A stretch of DNA of 64,000 nt, taken from the NCBI GenBank assembly GCA_014281115.1, contig JACONQ010000002.1:2914001-2978000 (forward strand), read 5' to 3'. Position numbers and translations under genes: made by a program. Positions 34,607 through 44,696 of the stretch are shown here, in pieces. The DNA is from Laburnicola sp. R22_1. Taxonomy: Eukaryota; Ascomycota; Dothideomycetes; Pleosporales; Didymosphaeriaceae. Under the pieces are notes generated by a model. It was not told where the DNA came from. It searched no databases and saw only the letters and a program-made list of their open reading frames with translations. The stretch's first letter is position 1, and each line of letters starts with the position of its first letter.

Positions 34607-34628
34607 TTGGTTGGTTGGTTGGTTTATT
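34607..34628 (-). other. LINE 3' tail: AATAAA followed by (CCAA)4
   Basis: The plus strand shows ttgg four times (34,607-34,622) then tttatt (34,623-34,628). On the LINE strand this is AATAAA directly followed by four CCAA units. LINE 3' ends often terminate in short tandem repeats instead of poly(A); here it also gives the boundary with unique DNA. Confidence 0.55.
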
Positions 34629-34927
34629 CCTACTCGGTTTCAGCCGCGATTTCTCCGCAGCTATGCCCGGTTAGGCGGGCTTGGCGGACAGCCGACGCGT
34701 CCCGGATTATTGCTGCTCCGCTCCGCCCCACTTCATTCTGCAAAGCAAGACCAGCTGTCCCTAGAGACCTGCCTTCTCTCCCTCAACCACTATCTATACA
34801 TGCTTAGCGGCTTATCTAGATAATAGTTCTAATACTAATGTACACTATCTTCTAGGCTTTGTAGAGGCGTTCGCCTCGTGTGTCGCATCCGCTATACCTA
34901 CAGTCTCCCCCCAGCGCTCGGCTTCAT

Positions 34928-37900
34928 CTACGCGTCTCTAATTCTAACTTGCCTAAGGATCTGCGTCTGTTCTATAAATTCGATAGCTTTAGTGGCTAGT
35001 TGTGGCTTATTAAGGATAGTCCGGAGGTTATGTTGTCCTAGGAGGCGGCCAAATATCCGGTTCCGGAGGTCGTTGTGCGTCCTGCAGTAGAGGAGGACGT
35101 AGGCAACTGTCTGTCTTCTTGCTCCGCACTTGCATTGGGAGCTGGTTACATTTGGCACCTTGCGACTAAAGAGGAAGTCTTTTAGTCCGATCTTTTTTGT
35201 CCTAAGCTGTACGAGAAGAGCGCTGTCTCTCTTCTTACGACCTTTGTGGAGCTTAAGTACTCTCTTTATGGGTGTTAGTGTGTTCCTGAATGTAGCTTGG
35301 CCCTTTGTGTCTTTCCGCCATTTTGCTCCCTATACTAGCTTTGCTTGCTGCTTACACCTTCTTCTTAGTGTTGTCTTAAGAGGAAACAGCTTTAGGGGCT
35401 TGTCTGTGGTCAGTCCTCTTCTGCTGTCCTCTCTCTATTCTGTAGCTTCCTTTGCGGCTATGTCTGCGGCTTTGTTGCCTGGAATCCCTACGTGGGCTGG
35501 TACCCATCGGACCCAAACTAGTTGTCCTCTATCCTAGAGGTCCTGGATTTGGCGAGCGATCTCCTCTAGAATGTAGGCTCCTGTCCATCCTTCCGCCTTA
35601 GTAATAGACCATATGGCGGCCTAGTTGTCTGTGTAGATAGCGACATTGCGTCTGCTTCTATTTCGATCTGCGTATACTTGTGCGATTTGTAGTGCTAGGC
35701 TAATCCCATATAGTTCTACTGCGTAGACTATTAATGTTGCAGAAAGCCCTAAATACGCGCTGCGTGTCTGCTTTGTAAACAGGCACACTGCTGCAGCGCC
35801 GACTCTGTTATCTATCCCGCTCCTATCTGTATAGATGCTAAGGTCCTGGTTCGTTGCGTCTTCCTTGTTGTGTTGCTGTTGGGCTGTCTCCGCATCTTTG
35901 TTAATATAGATCTTTGGGCCTCGCTGCTATAGTGGCGTTATAAATAGGGGAATTGGCTCCTGCGCGGTAAGATCCTGCCTCTATTTGCCTCTTATCTCGC
36001 TGTAGATCTTCTGCTAGGAGGCCGTGTGTTTCCTGCGCTCGATTGTGTGCGTGGCATCTGTGGGCTTGAACCCTATGGTACTCGCTATCGTTTTGCTAAA
36101 GAGGAGTTGCGTAATTGTGTTGGTATTGTGTTTCTATATCTATTGCTTAATGGGGAGGAAAAACGCTTTAATATTAAGCGCGGCTCTTAATGTGGCTTTA
36201 AATGCTCCGCAGATAATTCGTGCTGCTCTATTCTAGATGCTCTACAGAATCTTAAGTGCATTTTTAGTGTAGGTGTGCTTCTTTCCATTTTCGTTTGTCC
36301 ATATTAAGTAAGCATACATTATCTAGGGTAGCGCTGTCCCCTCGTAAATTTTCCGCAGATCTATAAGGCTGACACCCCAGTTTAAGTTCCCTAGATTACT
36401 TAGCGCATGCACTGTTTTTGTTGCTTTTCGTCTAATCTCTTCTATGTGTGCTTTCCACGTAAGCTTAGTGTCTATTATTAGCCCCAGGTATTTGCAGGTC
36501 GACTTTGGTTTAATCTTGCCCTAAATAGTTTGGATTAAGTAGTTTATATTAATCCTTTTGCGTGTCCTAGTAAAGTGTGTGAGCTAAAACTTGTCTGGCG
36601 CGAAGATAGATATATGCGTGCTTGCCCACTACTGTGCTTTTTATAGAGTTTTGCTTAGGATGTCGCACGTCTTCTCTGTTATTTCTGCCTATGCTAGGAT
36701 CGCTATATTGTCTATGTATCCTATAGGTAGGACGTTTGTCTCCTAGTTATATATATCTATAAGGTTAGCATTATAGAACAAGTAGAGAATAGGCAAGAGT
36801 GGAGAACCTTAGGGGATGCCTATGCTTATCGCGTATTCTATAGATCTGAACCTATTAATTGTGATGCGTGTGTGTCTATTGTTGAGGAAGCTTGCGACCT
36901 ATCTAATAGTCCTCTTATTAATCTTTCTTTTACGCATATTGTGTAGTAGGCGTGTATAGGATACGTTGTCAAATGCGCCCAACACGTTAAGCAGGAGGAG
37001 GCTAGCTATATAGGTTTTCTTTTTGCTCTATGCCTTGTATATCTTCCCCATAATAGCGTAGAGCGCATGTTCTATTAAGCGCTTCTTTCTTCCTCCTATG
37101 TAAGTTGATAGAAGTAGCTAATATGTTTCTACTAAGTAGTTTAGCCGTTAGGCAATTATTGCGTCCATTATTTTGCCTATAGTATTAAGTAACGCAATTG
37201 GTCGGTATGCCTTTAGTTTTGTGTAGTTGTCTTTCCCTAGTTTGCGCAGTACCGCTGTAAGTGATTTTCGAAAGTAAGCTAGGCAGTAGCCTAGCTTTAT
37301 GCTTTGGTTAAAGATTCTTAGCATGTGAGCTGCGAGCTAAGGCCTTCCTGCCTGGAGGGCCTTGTTTGTAATTCTGTCGGGTCCTAGGGCCTTAAGGGGG
37401 GATGCTGCGCGGATGGCGTCTTCTATCTCCTTTTTTGTTATTGGTAGTAGTTTGATTTGGCTGCTGTACTCCGCGTCCCATACGTCTTCTAGGTTCGCCT
37501 CTGGGGGTGTGGAAAAGAAGGTGTCCTTAAATAGCTCTGCTTTGTCGCGTGGTTCTGTAATCTCGCGTTAAGTCTTAGGGTGTTATATTGTTAGTGTAGC
37601 TCTTGCAGACTGTGTTTCCCTTGTTCTAGCCTACTTGGCTATTTTCCATAGCCCTTCTAGTAACTTAGCCGCCCTCTCTACTTGTTCCCTGTGCGTATCC
37701 CATAGCGCCTTCTTAATCGTCCTAGCTTTATAATTTCTTACTGCGTGGTATTCTTCCTATGTCTCCTCTGTGTTAAGCTGGTTGTGTATCCTCTTTAGTC
37801 TTTTTGTCTCTGCTAAGACCTCTCTGCACTTATTGTTCCACCCTTCTCTAGTTCTGCTTAAGATGCGCGTCTAAGGGACTGCCTTCTCTATTGCTCTTTG

Positions 37901-38764
37901 TATTGCTGTAATTATCTCCTCTATATATCTGTCTAATACGGTTTTTGTTACTAGTCTTTAGAGCGAAGGCAGGGCTTCTTTTAGTGCTTTTATATATGCC
38001 TCCCTGTCCAGTCTTTTCTAGTTCTTTCTAGGCGCCTTATCCGCGTTTGGCACCGATATGTTGAGGGTTGTGCTTATTAGTAGGTGGTCTAAGTCGTGAT
38101 TAAGCTCCTTATTAATCTCGCTTTTTATAACTCTATTAATAAGCCCTGTCGTGGCGAGGCAAATGTTAATAGAGCTTTGTAACTGTCTCTCTCTATATAT
38201 TATTGTGCTAGGGGCGAGGGTGGTATAGAGGGCGAACTCTTCTATTATGGTAATTAGTTCTTCTGCCTCTGGTTCTATGCTCTGCACGTCTAGTCCCCCC
38301 CACAGCGGATAATGTAGGTTGAAGTCGCCAAGTAATATTAGCTCGTTATCCTCGTATTTATTTAGTATTTCATGAACGTGTGGTAGCACGCTCTGCTGGG
38401 CCGTGTTCCTTAGGGGGTTGTAGGCGTTATAGATGCTAAGTTGCTGTTCCTCCTCTATCTTAAGTGTTATAGAGTATAAGTTCTATGTATGTTCCTTAAA
38501 CTGGATCCTATTGCTGTCTATCCGCTTGTTTACAAAAAAGCACACTCTAGTTAGTCCTTTCTTAGTCTCTTTTGGGCAGTATAGGTCGAAAATATCCTTG
38601 GCTAGGTGGTGTGTAGTTGCCATAAATAGGTTCCTCCATAGTTTCTGTATGGCAAGGATGTTGTGTTTATGTGTCTTTGGGTTGCGTAGTAGTGTTGCTA
38701 TTACTATGTCTTTTAATTTACAAATGTTGTACTGTAGTATACTTAGTGTTAGTTTGTGGTTCAT
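34928..38764 (-). pseudogene. LINE ORF2: endonuclease, reverse transcriptase, RNase H
   Basis: Starts at the ATG at 38,764 and keeps one register for 1,279 codons to 34,928. The N-terminal apurinic-type endonuclease has L-S-I-L-Q-Y-N and, at ~38,330, L-L-G-D-F-N-L-H-Y-P-L-W-G-G. RT is in the middle, with its Y-x-D-D motif changed to Y-I-D-N near 36,715. RNase H has D-G-S-G-I-D-N-R-V-G-A-A-A and Y-T-D-N-stop-A-A-I-W near 35,630. A C-terminal Cys-rich segment (C-K-C-G ... V-L-L-Y-C) lies near 35,085. Numerous TAG/TAA codons replace Gln/Trp. ORF2 would nick target DNA and copy the RNA there. Dead copy. Confidence 0.85.
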
Positions 38765-40430
38765 AATTTATTGTTTTTGTTAATGTCTATTTGTTAGTCA
38801 TGCCACTGTATTAGTTGTGTGTTGCTTTTGATTGCTTCTAGCGCCCTCCTTGAGGGGACAATTGTTCTCTAGGGCCTTTGGCTACTATTATCTTCTGTTT
38901 GTTAATTCTTCCTATCTCTTAAACTAACTACATTTCCTGTGTTGGTCCTTTTTTGTCCTCTTTGTGATAGGGAGCGGGTCCTGCCGTTCTGGTTTTTCTG
39001 GCCTGCTGTAGCTTGGCTTGTCCTTGTCCTTTGGCGGGCTTTGGGTATGCCTTCTGTGCGGATGTTTCCTCTGGTTAGTCCTGGTACAGGGTGGTAATGG
39101 GGTCGAATGTCGTATGCTATCTTTATCTTGGCTGTTTTCTCCTTCCTAGCTGGGCACTGGCGGTTCTATGCTTTGTGCTCTCCTTGGCAGAGTGCGCATT
39201 TCTTTGTTGTATTTAGGCCCGATTTTAATGGGCAATCCCTAGTGTCGTGCTCCTGCGTATAATAGCTATATGCTGTTGCTGCCTTACACTGGGTTCCTAT
39301 GTGGCCGTATTTTTAGCACTTATAGCACTACTTTAATTAACACTGTCTCTTGTATTGTTTGTATTAGAAGACCTTGCCCTGCTAGACTAGTTCTTTATCT
39401 ATAATTTTGTTGGCGTCCTTAGGTTTAGTGAACTCGATTGTGATGGATAATGCAGCTTTAGTGAGTGTATTCCTAGTTAACTATCCTATGTGTTTGATTT
39501 TAGCCTGCGGGATAAACAGTTTGTTATCTTGTAGGATTTAGGCTCTGTTTTCTTTAAACTTATTTATATTAAGTGTGCTGGTACGAATTCCGTGTACGAG
39601 GACGCCGTATGTTGGGATTCGTACTGTAGCTCTGTCTCTAATGCGGTGGACCCAGTCGTCTGCGAATTGTTGTAGTGCTTCTACTTTGTTGCTATTGGCT
39701 GTCTTTATGCTTAGATCTCCGCTCTTTAGCTAGTTAGATAAGACGATCTTAATGTTTGTGATATTTTTGTTTCCGCTCTGTTTAATAGCTCGCTCTATAT
39801 AGGCTTTTAAGTTATGGGGGTTTATTGCCCTTAGGCTCTGTATGGTAAATAAGTCTCTGATATTCACAATGACCTCACATTGCGCTTGTGCGGACAGGCC
39901 TTTGGGCTTCTGTGTATTATATGTGCCTACTAGTGTCTAACCTCTAGCTGCCATCGCAGCGTAGGTTATCGGTCCATTTGCCTAATTCTGTAGCCCCTTA
40001 GTTTTAATATCCCTTGTTATTTCTAGGACTGCCTTGCCGGTTTCTATTGCTTCCTTTGCAGCGGCTCTTGCTTCCTCCCTAATGTTAATGCTCTGTTGTG
40101 TGACCGCGGTAGACTGTTGTACGGCTTTAGTGTTGCTTTTAAGCTCGTTTTTAATGTTGCTAAGTGTCTGTGCGTTCTCGTTCGCTGTAGCCTTTGCTTC
40201 TGTTTAAAGAATCCTTAGGGCGTTGCTTATTGCGCTAAGGTCTGGGGTGTGTTGCACTTTCAGGACAAATGTTACTGTGCTGTGGATAATAGTCTTTACA
40301 AGGTCTGCTAGTATGGGCTGGCTGTTAGTGCGTTTGATGCAGCTTAGTGTGTCTTGAAGGAAAGTGCTAAGGCGTGTAGCGTGCTTGCAGATTAGGGTTG
40401 GCTACGTTGCCTGTTAAGGCCATTGCGTTG
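38761..40430 (-). pseudogene. LINE ORF1 (Gag-like, coiled coil and zinc knuckles)
   Basis: The frame, read on the minus strand, has an N-terminal Gln/Glu/Ala-rich coiled-coil-like segment (E-A-K-A-T-A-N-E-N-A-Q-T-L-S-N-I-K-N). Near 39,330 there is a perfect CX2CX4HX4C knuckle (C-Y-K-C-stop-K-Y-G-H-I-G-T-Q-C), then one with Cys-to-Tyr changes, then C-A-L-C-Q-G-E-H. Its TGA overlaps the ORF2 ATG as ATGA (38,761-38,764). ORF1 proteins of this clade bind element RNA. The start codon is not certain. Several Gln/Trp-type stops are present. Confidence 0.8.
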
Positions 40431-40808
40431 CTATGGCTCTGCAGTCGCAGTGGGCTCTGCGCCTGGGTGCTGGCTATTCAACTGATGTCTAGGGCAGGTG
40501 TTTGCGCACGATATTTCGCGTTAATTCCAAGAATTGAGATTCTCGCTGTTGTGGTGTTTTTATGTGCGAGGATGGTCGCCATAGCAGGCGTTTGCGCGGA
40601 CTGCCAAGCCCTAGTCGGTGTCGGCGGTCCTGGGGTCCGTGCGCCTCGGCGAGCTAGGCATCATCATGTGCTTGTCATTACGCCCGGACGCCCGCCCCTC
40701 ACGTGCCTCTGTTGCGGCGTAGTTCCGAATAAACATCACGGCACCACGGGCAGTACTTCGTCTCCAACTCAACTACTCCGCCCGCAACCCGCCCGCATCA
40801 CCACCATA

Positions 40809-42089
40809 ATGGTCGCAGTCGCATATGGGCTCTGGAAACAGCCAATCGACGCCAATATCTTCGGTATCCAAGCCAACTGGCAATCGGAACTACGCATCCC
40901 TTTCGCATGCCATGTCCGCCACCCATTTTCGACCATACCACCAGACGTGTCCTTCCACCAGTTCGCCCGCTTACCTGCCGAGCTGCAACTGCGCGTCCTA
41001 CAATTCTGCGACAAGCCAACACTCTTCCGACTTATGCAAACGTCCCACTTGATACGCCGTGAGGCGACCAAGCTCTTCTTTGCCGATCCAGAGACCTGGT
41101 ATTGCGTTGATGGGGACTGGCTGGAACAGGGCGGCCATCCAACCGATGGGCTCCATGATATCGACTTCTTACGCTGTATCCAGCGTTTGCATATTGAGTG
41201 TGGCCCCATTGCCGTGTCCGGATGGACGGATGAACATATTCGCAACTTTTGGAGAAGGGTGCAATTTCTATCTCCGCAAGCCAAATACGTTATGGTAGGG
41301 GGTAATTTCAGGAGTGAAGGCGATGACCTACAAAGTTCGAGCACAGTTAGTGGGCCATCAAAGTCGGAGAGGAGAGTTTGCCAGCTGTGTCCACCAAGCA
41401 TCAACGTCTTCCTCTCATTACTTGAGGGTCAGGCTTTGCACCGGTTGGAGAGAAGACTGTGGCGAAGGGTTGCAGTTCAAGAGAATACCAACGAAACACA
41501 AGCACTGGATGAATGTCAAAGTCATCCTGGACCGAGCATCATCGTCCCGCACAAACCGTTCCGTGGGTGGGTGGGAACACGCCAGAATCTTCATGTTCAA
41601 GGTTGGGCAATTTCTTTACAGCGAAAAGCGCTTCGAGTGTTTCGCATTGCGGCCATAGAACGTCATCATTTTGATGGACGACATGAGCCATTTGGGTGCC
41701 CGGCTCCCAACTGCGACGCCTGGTTCGCACGACCTGAAGAATACACGACACACGTGGTTACATCGGCAAAGGGTCATGAGGATAGCTATCTCTTACCAGA
41801 GCCTTACCAATCCTTATTTCCAGATGCTGAGAAGAGAGTGGAACAAGCGGAGCAGCGTCATGTTGAAATGCTGGAATCGTATTTGAAGTGGTTGGGAGAA
41901 TGGGATTCTGAAGAGCGAAGGGTTGCTGAGAAGGAATTCCTTCATGAACTAGAGCAAGATTCATTGCACGTGCAAGAAGAACTATTAATTTTCACGCGAA
42001 GGTGGTTTGATGGAAGTTTTTCATGGGCTAATGAGGACGAAGAGTGGGATCATATTCGACAAGTGAAGAATAGAGCAAAATTGGAATAG
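40809..42089 (+). CDS. F-box protein with C-terminal C2H2-like motif (426 aa), intact
   Basis: The start is chosen at the ATG at 40,809: the open frame extends upstream to 40,398 but that part overlaps the LINE 5' side and lacks domain content. Residues ~49-91 form an F-box (F-A-R-L-P-A-E-L-Q-L-R-V-L-Q-F-C ... L-M-Q-T-S-H-L-I-R-R-E). Such proteins link substrates to Skp1-cullin ubiquitin ligases. Near the C-terminus is a C-x4-C-x12-H-x7-H motif (C-P-A-P-N-C ... T-T-H ... K-G-H), then a charged coiled-coil-like tail (E-Q-R-H-V-E-M-L-E-S-Y). No stops, no RIP pattern and no intron needed. It is the only clearly intact gene in the window. The ligase role is by family inference. Confidence 0.75.
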   Translation: MVAVAYGLWKQPIDANIFGIQANWQSELRIPFACHVRHPFSTIPPDVSFHQFARLPAELQLRVLQFCDKPTLFRLMQTSHLIRREATKLFFADPETWYCVDGDWLEQGGHPTDGLHDIDFLRCIQRLHIECGPIAVSGWTDEHIRNFWRRVQFLSPQAKYVMVGGNFRSEGDDLQSSSTVSGPSKSERRVCQLCPPSINVFLSLLEGQALHRLERRLWRRVAVQENTNETQALDECQSHPGPSIIVPHKPFRGWVGTRQNLHVQGWAISLQRKALRVFRIAAIERHHFDGRHEPFGCPAPNCDAWFARPEEYTTHVVTSAKGHEDSYLLPEPYQSLFPDAEKRVEQAEQRHVEMLESYLKWLGEWDSEERRVAEKEFLHELEQDSLHVQEELLIFTRRWFDGSFSWANEDEEWDHIRQVKNRAKLE

Positions 42090-42290
42090 CAAAAGCGCAA
42101 AACGAAACAACCTCTATAAACAGAAATCCAAAGACGCAAGAAATGCCACGTTGCTATGCATCAGGGGCTGCTCATGAGCACAGCCCAACCGCAGCAGCTC
42201 CGGACTAAAATAAAGCCAGACCTGGTGACACTGAACCGGAAAAGCTTCTCCATCCTTCAAAGCTCCAGTGGAGCTTTGTGGACACTTCTC

Positions 42291-43519
42291 TCAGACTTTA
42301 CTGATCATCTTTGCGGGCACGTCTTTGCAGGATGGATGGACGCTTTCGCCCTCGCACGAGTTCATTCGCTCTCCAGGCTTTGACACCTTCCCCTTCGAGC
42401 CGAAAACTCCCATTTTAGATCCCTTTGGAAATTGCTGATTGGCCCCGACGGCCCCATTTTTGAATGCATACCACATTGCTGCATCCTCAGCATGGTAGAG
42501 TGCATTATTTTTGTGTTCCGTCCATCGCCCAGTCAATTCTGTCGACAGCTTTGTGAAGCTCTCAAGTTCTTCCTTGAATTTGTTTTCAGCGCCGCCGGCT
42601 GGGATAGTCCCCAAGAAGATTCCTTTGCCAGGGACATAGAGGGCAGCAACCACCAATATATGAGCGTGTCCTATGTTGTCCTGGATATATTTGTAGTTTA
42701 CCAAGGCAATGTCTTGAAGCTCTTGTTTGGTCGGTGCGGCGGTTTTTGGTTGCGCTTTCCCGAACCAGACTTCCCCTGGCCAACCACCGGGTTTATGCAT
42801 CTTCTCCACACCTTTCTCCACATCTTCACATCCTTTGTTGAGGGCTTCTTCCTGTGAGCTGCTTGCTGGGAACTCTTCTTCTGCCTTACCTTTACCTTTA
42901 CCTTTTCCTGGACTTGGTATTTTCTTCATCTCATCTTCATCTGAGGGGCTCATTGGGAAATCGTCTGACGATGGCGGCGCCCTAGGAAAGAGTTTTGAGA
43001 TGACGCTCCGAAGGGCATTTTTGGAACCCTTCTTGCCAGAAGCCTTCTCCTTGCCATGAGTCTTCTCCTTGCCATGAGTCTTCTCCTTGCCAGGAGTCTT
43101 CTCGCCTGGATTCTTCCTTGCCCGGCAGGCTTTGGCCTTCGTCTTCTTTGGCTTTGGCGTTTTTTTAGGCTCCTTCGGCTTGGTCTTCGAACTATCTTGC
43201 TCCGGCTCGGTCGTCGACTTATCTTCCGATTTATGCGTCGTCTTCTCCTTCTTCGGCTTGGTCGTCGTCTTCTCCTTCTTCGGCTTGGTCGTCGTCTTCT
43301 CCTTCTTCGGCTTGGTCGTCGTCTTCTCCTTCTTCGGCTTGGTCGTCGTCTTCTCCTTCTTCGGCTTGGTCGTCTTCTCCTTCTTCGGCTTGGTCGTCGT
43401 CTTCTCCTTCTTCGGCTTGGTCGTCGTCTTCTCCTTCTTCTGCTTGGTCGTCGTCTTCTCCTTCTCCAGCTTGGTCGTCGTCTTCTCCTTCTTCGGCTTT
43501 GTCTTTCCCCCCCCTCTTT
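42291..43519 (-). CDS. C-terminal part of a secreted repeat protein, deaminase-like region (out of frame)
   Basis: Read on the minus strand this frame is open from just after a TAA at 43,518-43,520 to the stop at 42,291. Its first ATG is far inside (42,953), so the frame seems to be entered from the upstream signal-peptide frame at the G8 run. It starts with K-T-T-T-K-P-K-K-E repeats, then a Lys-rich linker. Numbered from M at 42,953, it ends with two predicted strands (H-I-L-V-V-A-A-L-Y-V ... G-I-F-L-G-T-I), a helix with H154-A-E156, and C200 and C209. That order resembles the zinc-dependent deaminase fold (H-A-E plus paired Cys), although the Cys spacing is wider than the usual two. The function is inference; structural or substrate-binding repeat proteins remain possible. 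Confidence 0.5.
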
Positions 43520-43941
43520 ACCATTCTGGCCATTCTCATTTTTCTGAAATCTTGAGCCTTTGCTTGTGCAGTCTCGATCAACAAGGCATCGATGGAAACC
43601 TCCACAGTCATTCCTTTCATCTTGGCAGTGCCACCGGCGAGTGTCTGGCCGACGACACATTCCTTGATAATAGAATCGAACTGCTGGGCGCAGAAGACGT
43701 TCCATGTGCAATCACTGCATGTGCGATTGAGGCCCAGGGTGATCAATCCAAAGTGATGTTCAGTGTTGTTTTTGTCATTGTGGCTGCTGCAGAGGTCCTT
43801 GACTGATTTTTTGAATCCCTCGTTGGCGCTGTCGGCGATGACTTGCGCCGTGTCATGCAGTGCCTTCGGGTTGCAGTCTACATTTGCGGACGCAAAACCG
43901 AGGCCAGCCCCGATGGTGATCAAGAGGTCCGTTGCTCGCAT
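43231..43941 (-). CDS. Secreted Cys-rich N-terminal region with acidic repeats (236-aa frame)
   Basis: The ATG at 43,941 follows a pyrimidine-rich leader. Residues 1-20 are a classic signal peptide (M-R-A-T-D-L-L-I-T-I-G-A-G-L-G-F-A-S-A), followed by ~115 residues with six cysteines and N-glycosylation-type N-R-T and N-N-T. After R-G-G the frame enters the tandem repeat as E-E-G-E-D-D-D-Q-A units and stops at 43,231. One G fewer in the run at 43,507-43,514 would instead join it to the Lys-repeat frame and the C-terminal region downstream. I read the intended gene as 43,941 to 42,291 (about 549 codons) with a frame break at the run. The acidic tail is then an out-of-frame reading, unless the shift is programmed. 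Confidence 0.6.
   Translation of the reverse strand: MRATDLLITIGAGLGFASANVDCNPKALHDTAQVIADSANEGFKKSVKDLCSSHNDKNNTEHHFGLITLGLNRTCSDCTWNVFCAQQFDSIIKECVVGQTLAGGTAKMKGMTVEVSIDALLIETAQAKAQDFRKMRMARMVKRGGKDKAEEGEDDDQAGEGEDDDQAEEGEDDDQAEEGEDDDQAEEGEDDQAEEGEDDDQAEEGEDDDQAEEGEDDDQAEEGEDDDQAEEGEDDA
43236..43503 (-). repeat. 27-bp coding minisatellite, about nine to ten units
   Basis: Unit ggtcgtcgtcttctccttct plus tcggctt on the plus strand; one unit is 24 bp (an in-frame loss). On the minus strand it is open in all three frames: acidic (EEGEDDDQA), Lys-rich (KTTTKPKKE) and Arg-rich (RRRRRRRPS). Plus-strand frames through it are open too, giving hydrophobic artefact proteins. Confidence 0.9.
43507..43514 (-). 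other. Homopolymer of eight G on the coding strand at the frame break
   Basis: cccccccc on the plus strand. The signal-peptide frame and the C-terminal frame differ by exactly one base (43,941 minus 42,953 leaves remainder 1 modulo 3), and the latter opens only at this run. Loss of one G would restore a single frame. Sequencing error, a null allele or a slippery site cannot be told apart from one sequence. Confidence 0.7.
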
Positions 43942-44049
43942 GGTAAAGTGGAAAGACGGCGGAAGTTGGAATGGAAAATGGTGCAGCCAGCTGCAAATAA
44001 TAAATGTAGGAACAAGAAAAAAAAGACTGTAATAAAACTATTGAAGTGA

Positions 44050-44418
44050 TTGTGCTGAAGTTGATGCGTGGCTCTGGTGACAGGACTATCGAATATATAC
44101 TTGCATACAGCCTGCTGAAGGGTCTCATATCCGGACATTTCGTGGGCAGCTTGGCAGAGAAGCGGCGTATATCTTACGGGGCGCTTAGGAAGACAGGGTC
44201 CTTACGTGTGGCGGAACCTGTGGACAATGATCAGCACGATTCCGAAGTAAGGCCACTGGGGATCTAACTCCGACTGCCCCATCATGGATAAGTTATTTTT
44301 TCTTCTTTGCTAATCAATGTAGGAATATGTAACAAGACATCTAGCCAACCCAAAAGGTGACCGCAAATTGTCCGCCTGCACATCTGCGGGGATACTGGAT
44401 ACGCAACGCACTTGAGTG
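44050..44418. other. Intergenic, upstream of the secreted gene
   Basis: No gene recognised between the secreted protein start and the hAT left end. Short open frames have no recognisable content. Confidence 0.4.
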
Positions 44419-44426
44419 TGCTAAAC

Positions 44427-44640
44427 AGCGCTTCCATCCGTACGTACACCCGTACACCCGTACAGTAAAGGGAGTCTGTACGGACCAAATCTTGGCGTAT
44501 TTGGTACGCGTACCGTACAGTGACCCGTACGTACGGGACCGTATACGGACTGTCATCTGTACGTACGGGACCCGTATACTGAGGGCTGTACGTACGTACG
44601 GACCCGTAGATTTGGCCGTATATACGGATGTACGGGTCCA
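44427..44640. repeat. hAT left terminal/subterminal region with GTACGTAC palindromes
   Basis: Multiple copies of ccgtac, gtacgtac and tacgggacc on both strands within ~210 bp. Such subterminal repeats are typical transposase-binding sites of hAT elements. Confidence 0.65.
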
Positions 44641-44696
44641 CTTTTTATAGTGTTTTTTCAGTGTTTTCACACTAAGTATAGTACTTATTGTACTTA

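Larger units (their letters stand above)
34607..40430 (-). mobile_element. Tad1-like LINE (non-LTR retrotransposon), RIP-mutated
   Basis: The minus strand carries ORF1 with a C-terminal zinc-knuckle array and ORF2 with endonuclease, reverse transcriptase and RNase H, in the order typical of fungal Tad1 elements. Stops sit at Gln/Trp positions. The 3' end is taken as the (CCAA)4 tail next to AATAAA at 34,607-34,628. The 5' end is near 40,430 or somewhat beyond, as a 5' UTR cannot be delimited. I found no clear target duplication. Confidence 0.8.

Noticed and set aside
40398..40808. N-terminal extension of the F-box frame to 563 codons
   Set aside because: The frame opens at a non-ATG codon inside the LINE 5' region and adds no recognisable domain. 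The ATG at 40,809 fits better.
42950..43711. Arg-rich 253-codon protein on the minus strand
   Set aside because: It is the third frame of the same repeat, with no plausible start and no domain. Kept only as a possible slip product in the findings.
43056..43806. Plus-strand Leu/Arg- and Val/Phe-rich proteins across 43,056-43,806
   Set aside because: They are antisense readings of the 27-bp repeat, which lacks stops in these frames.
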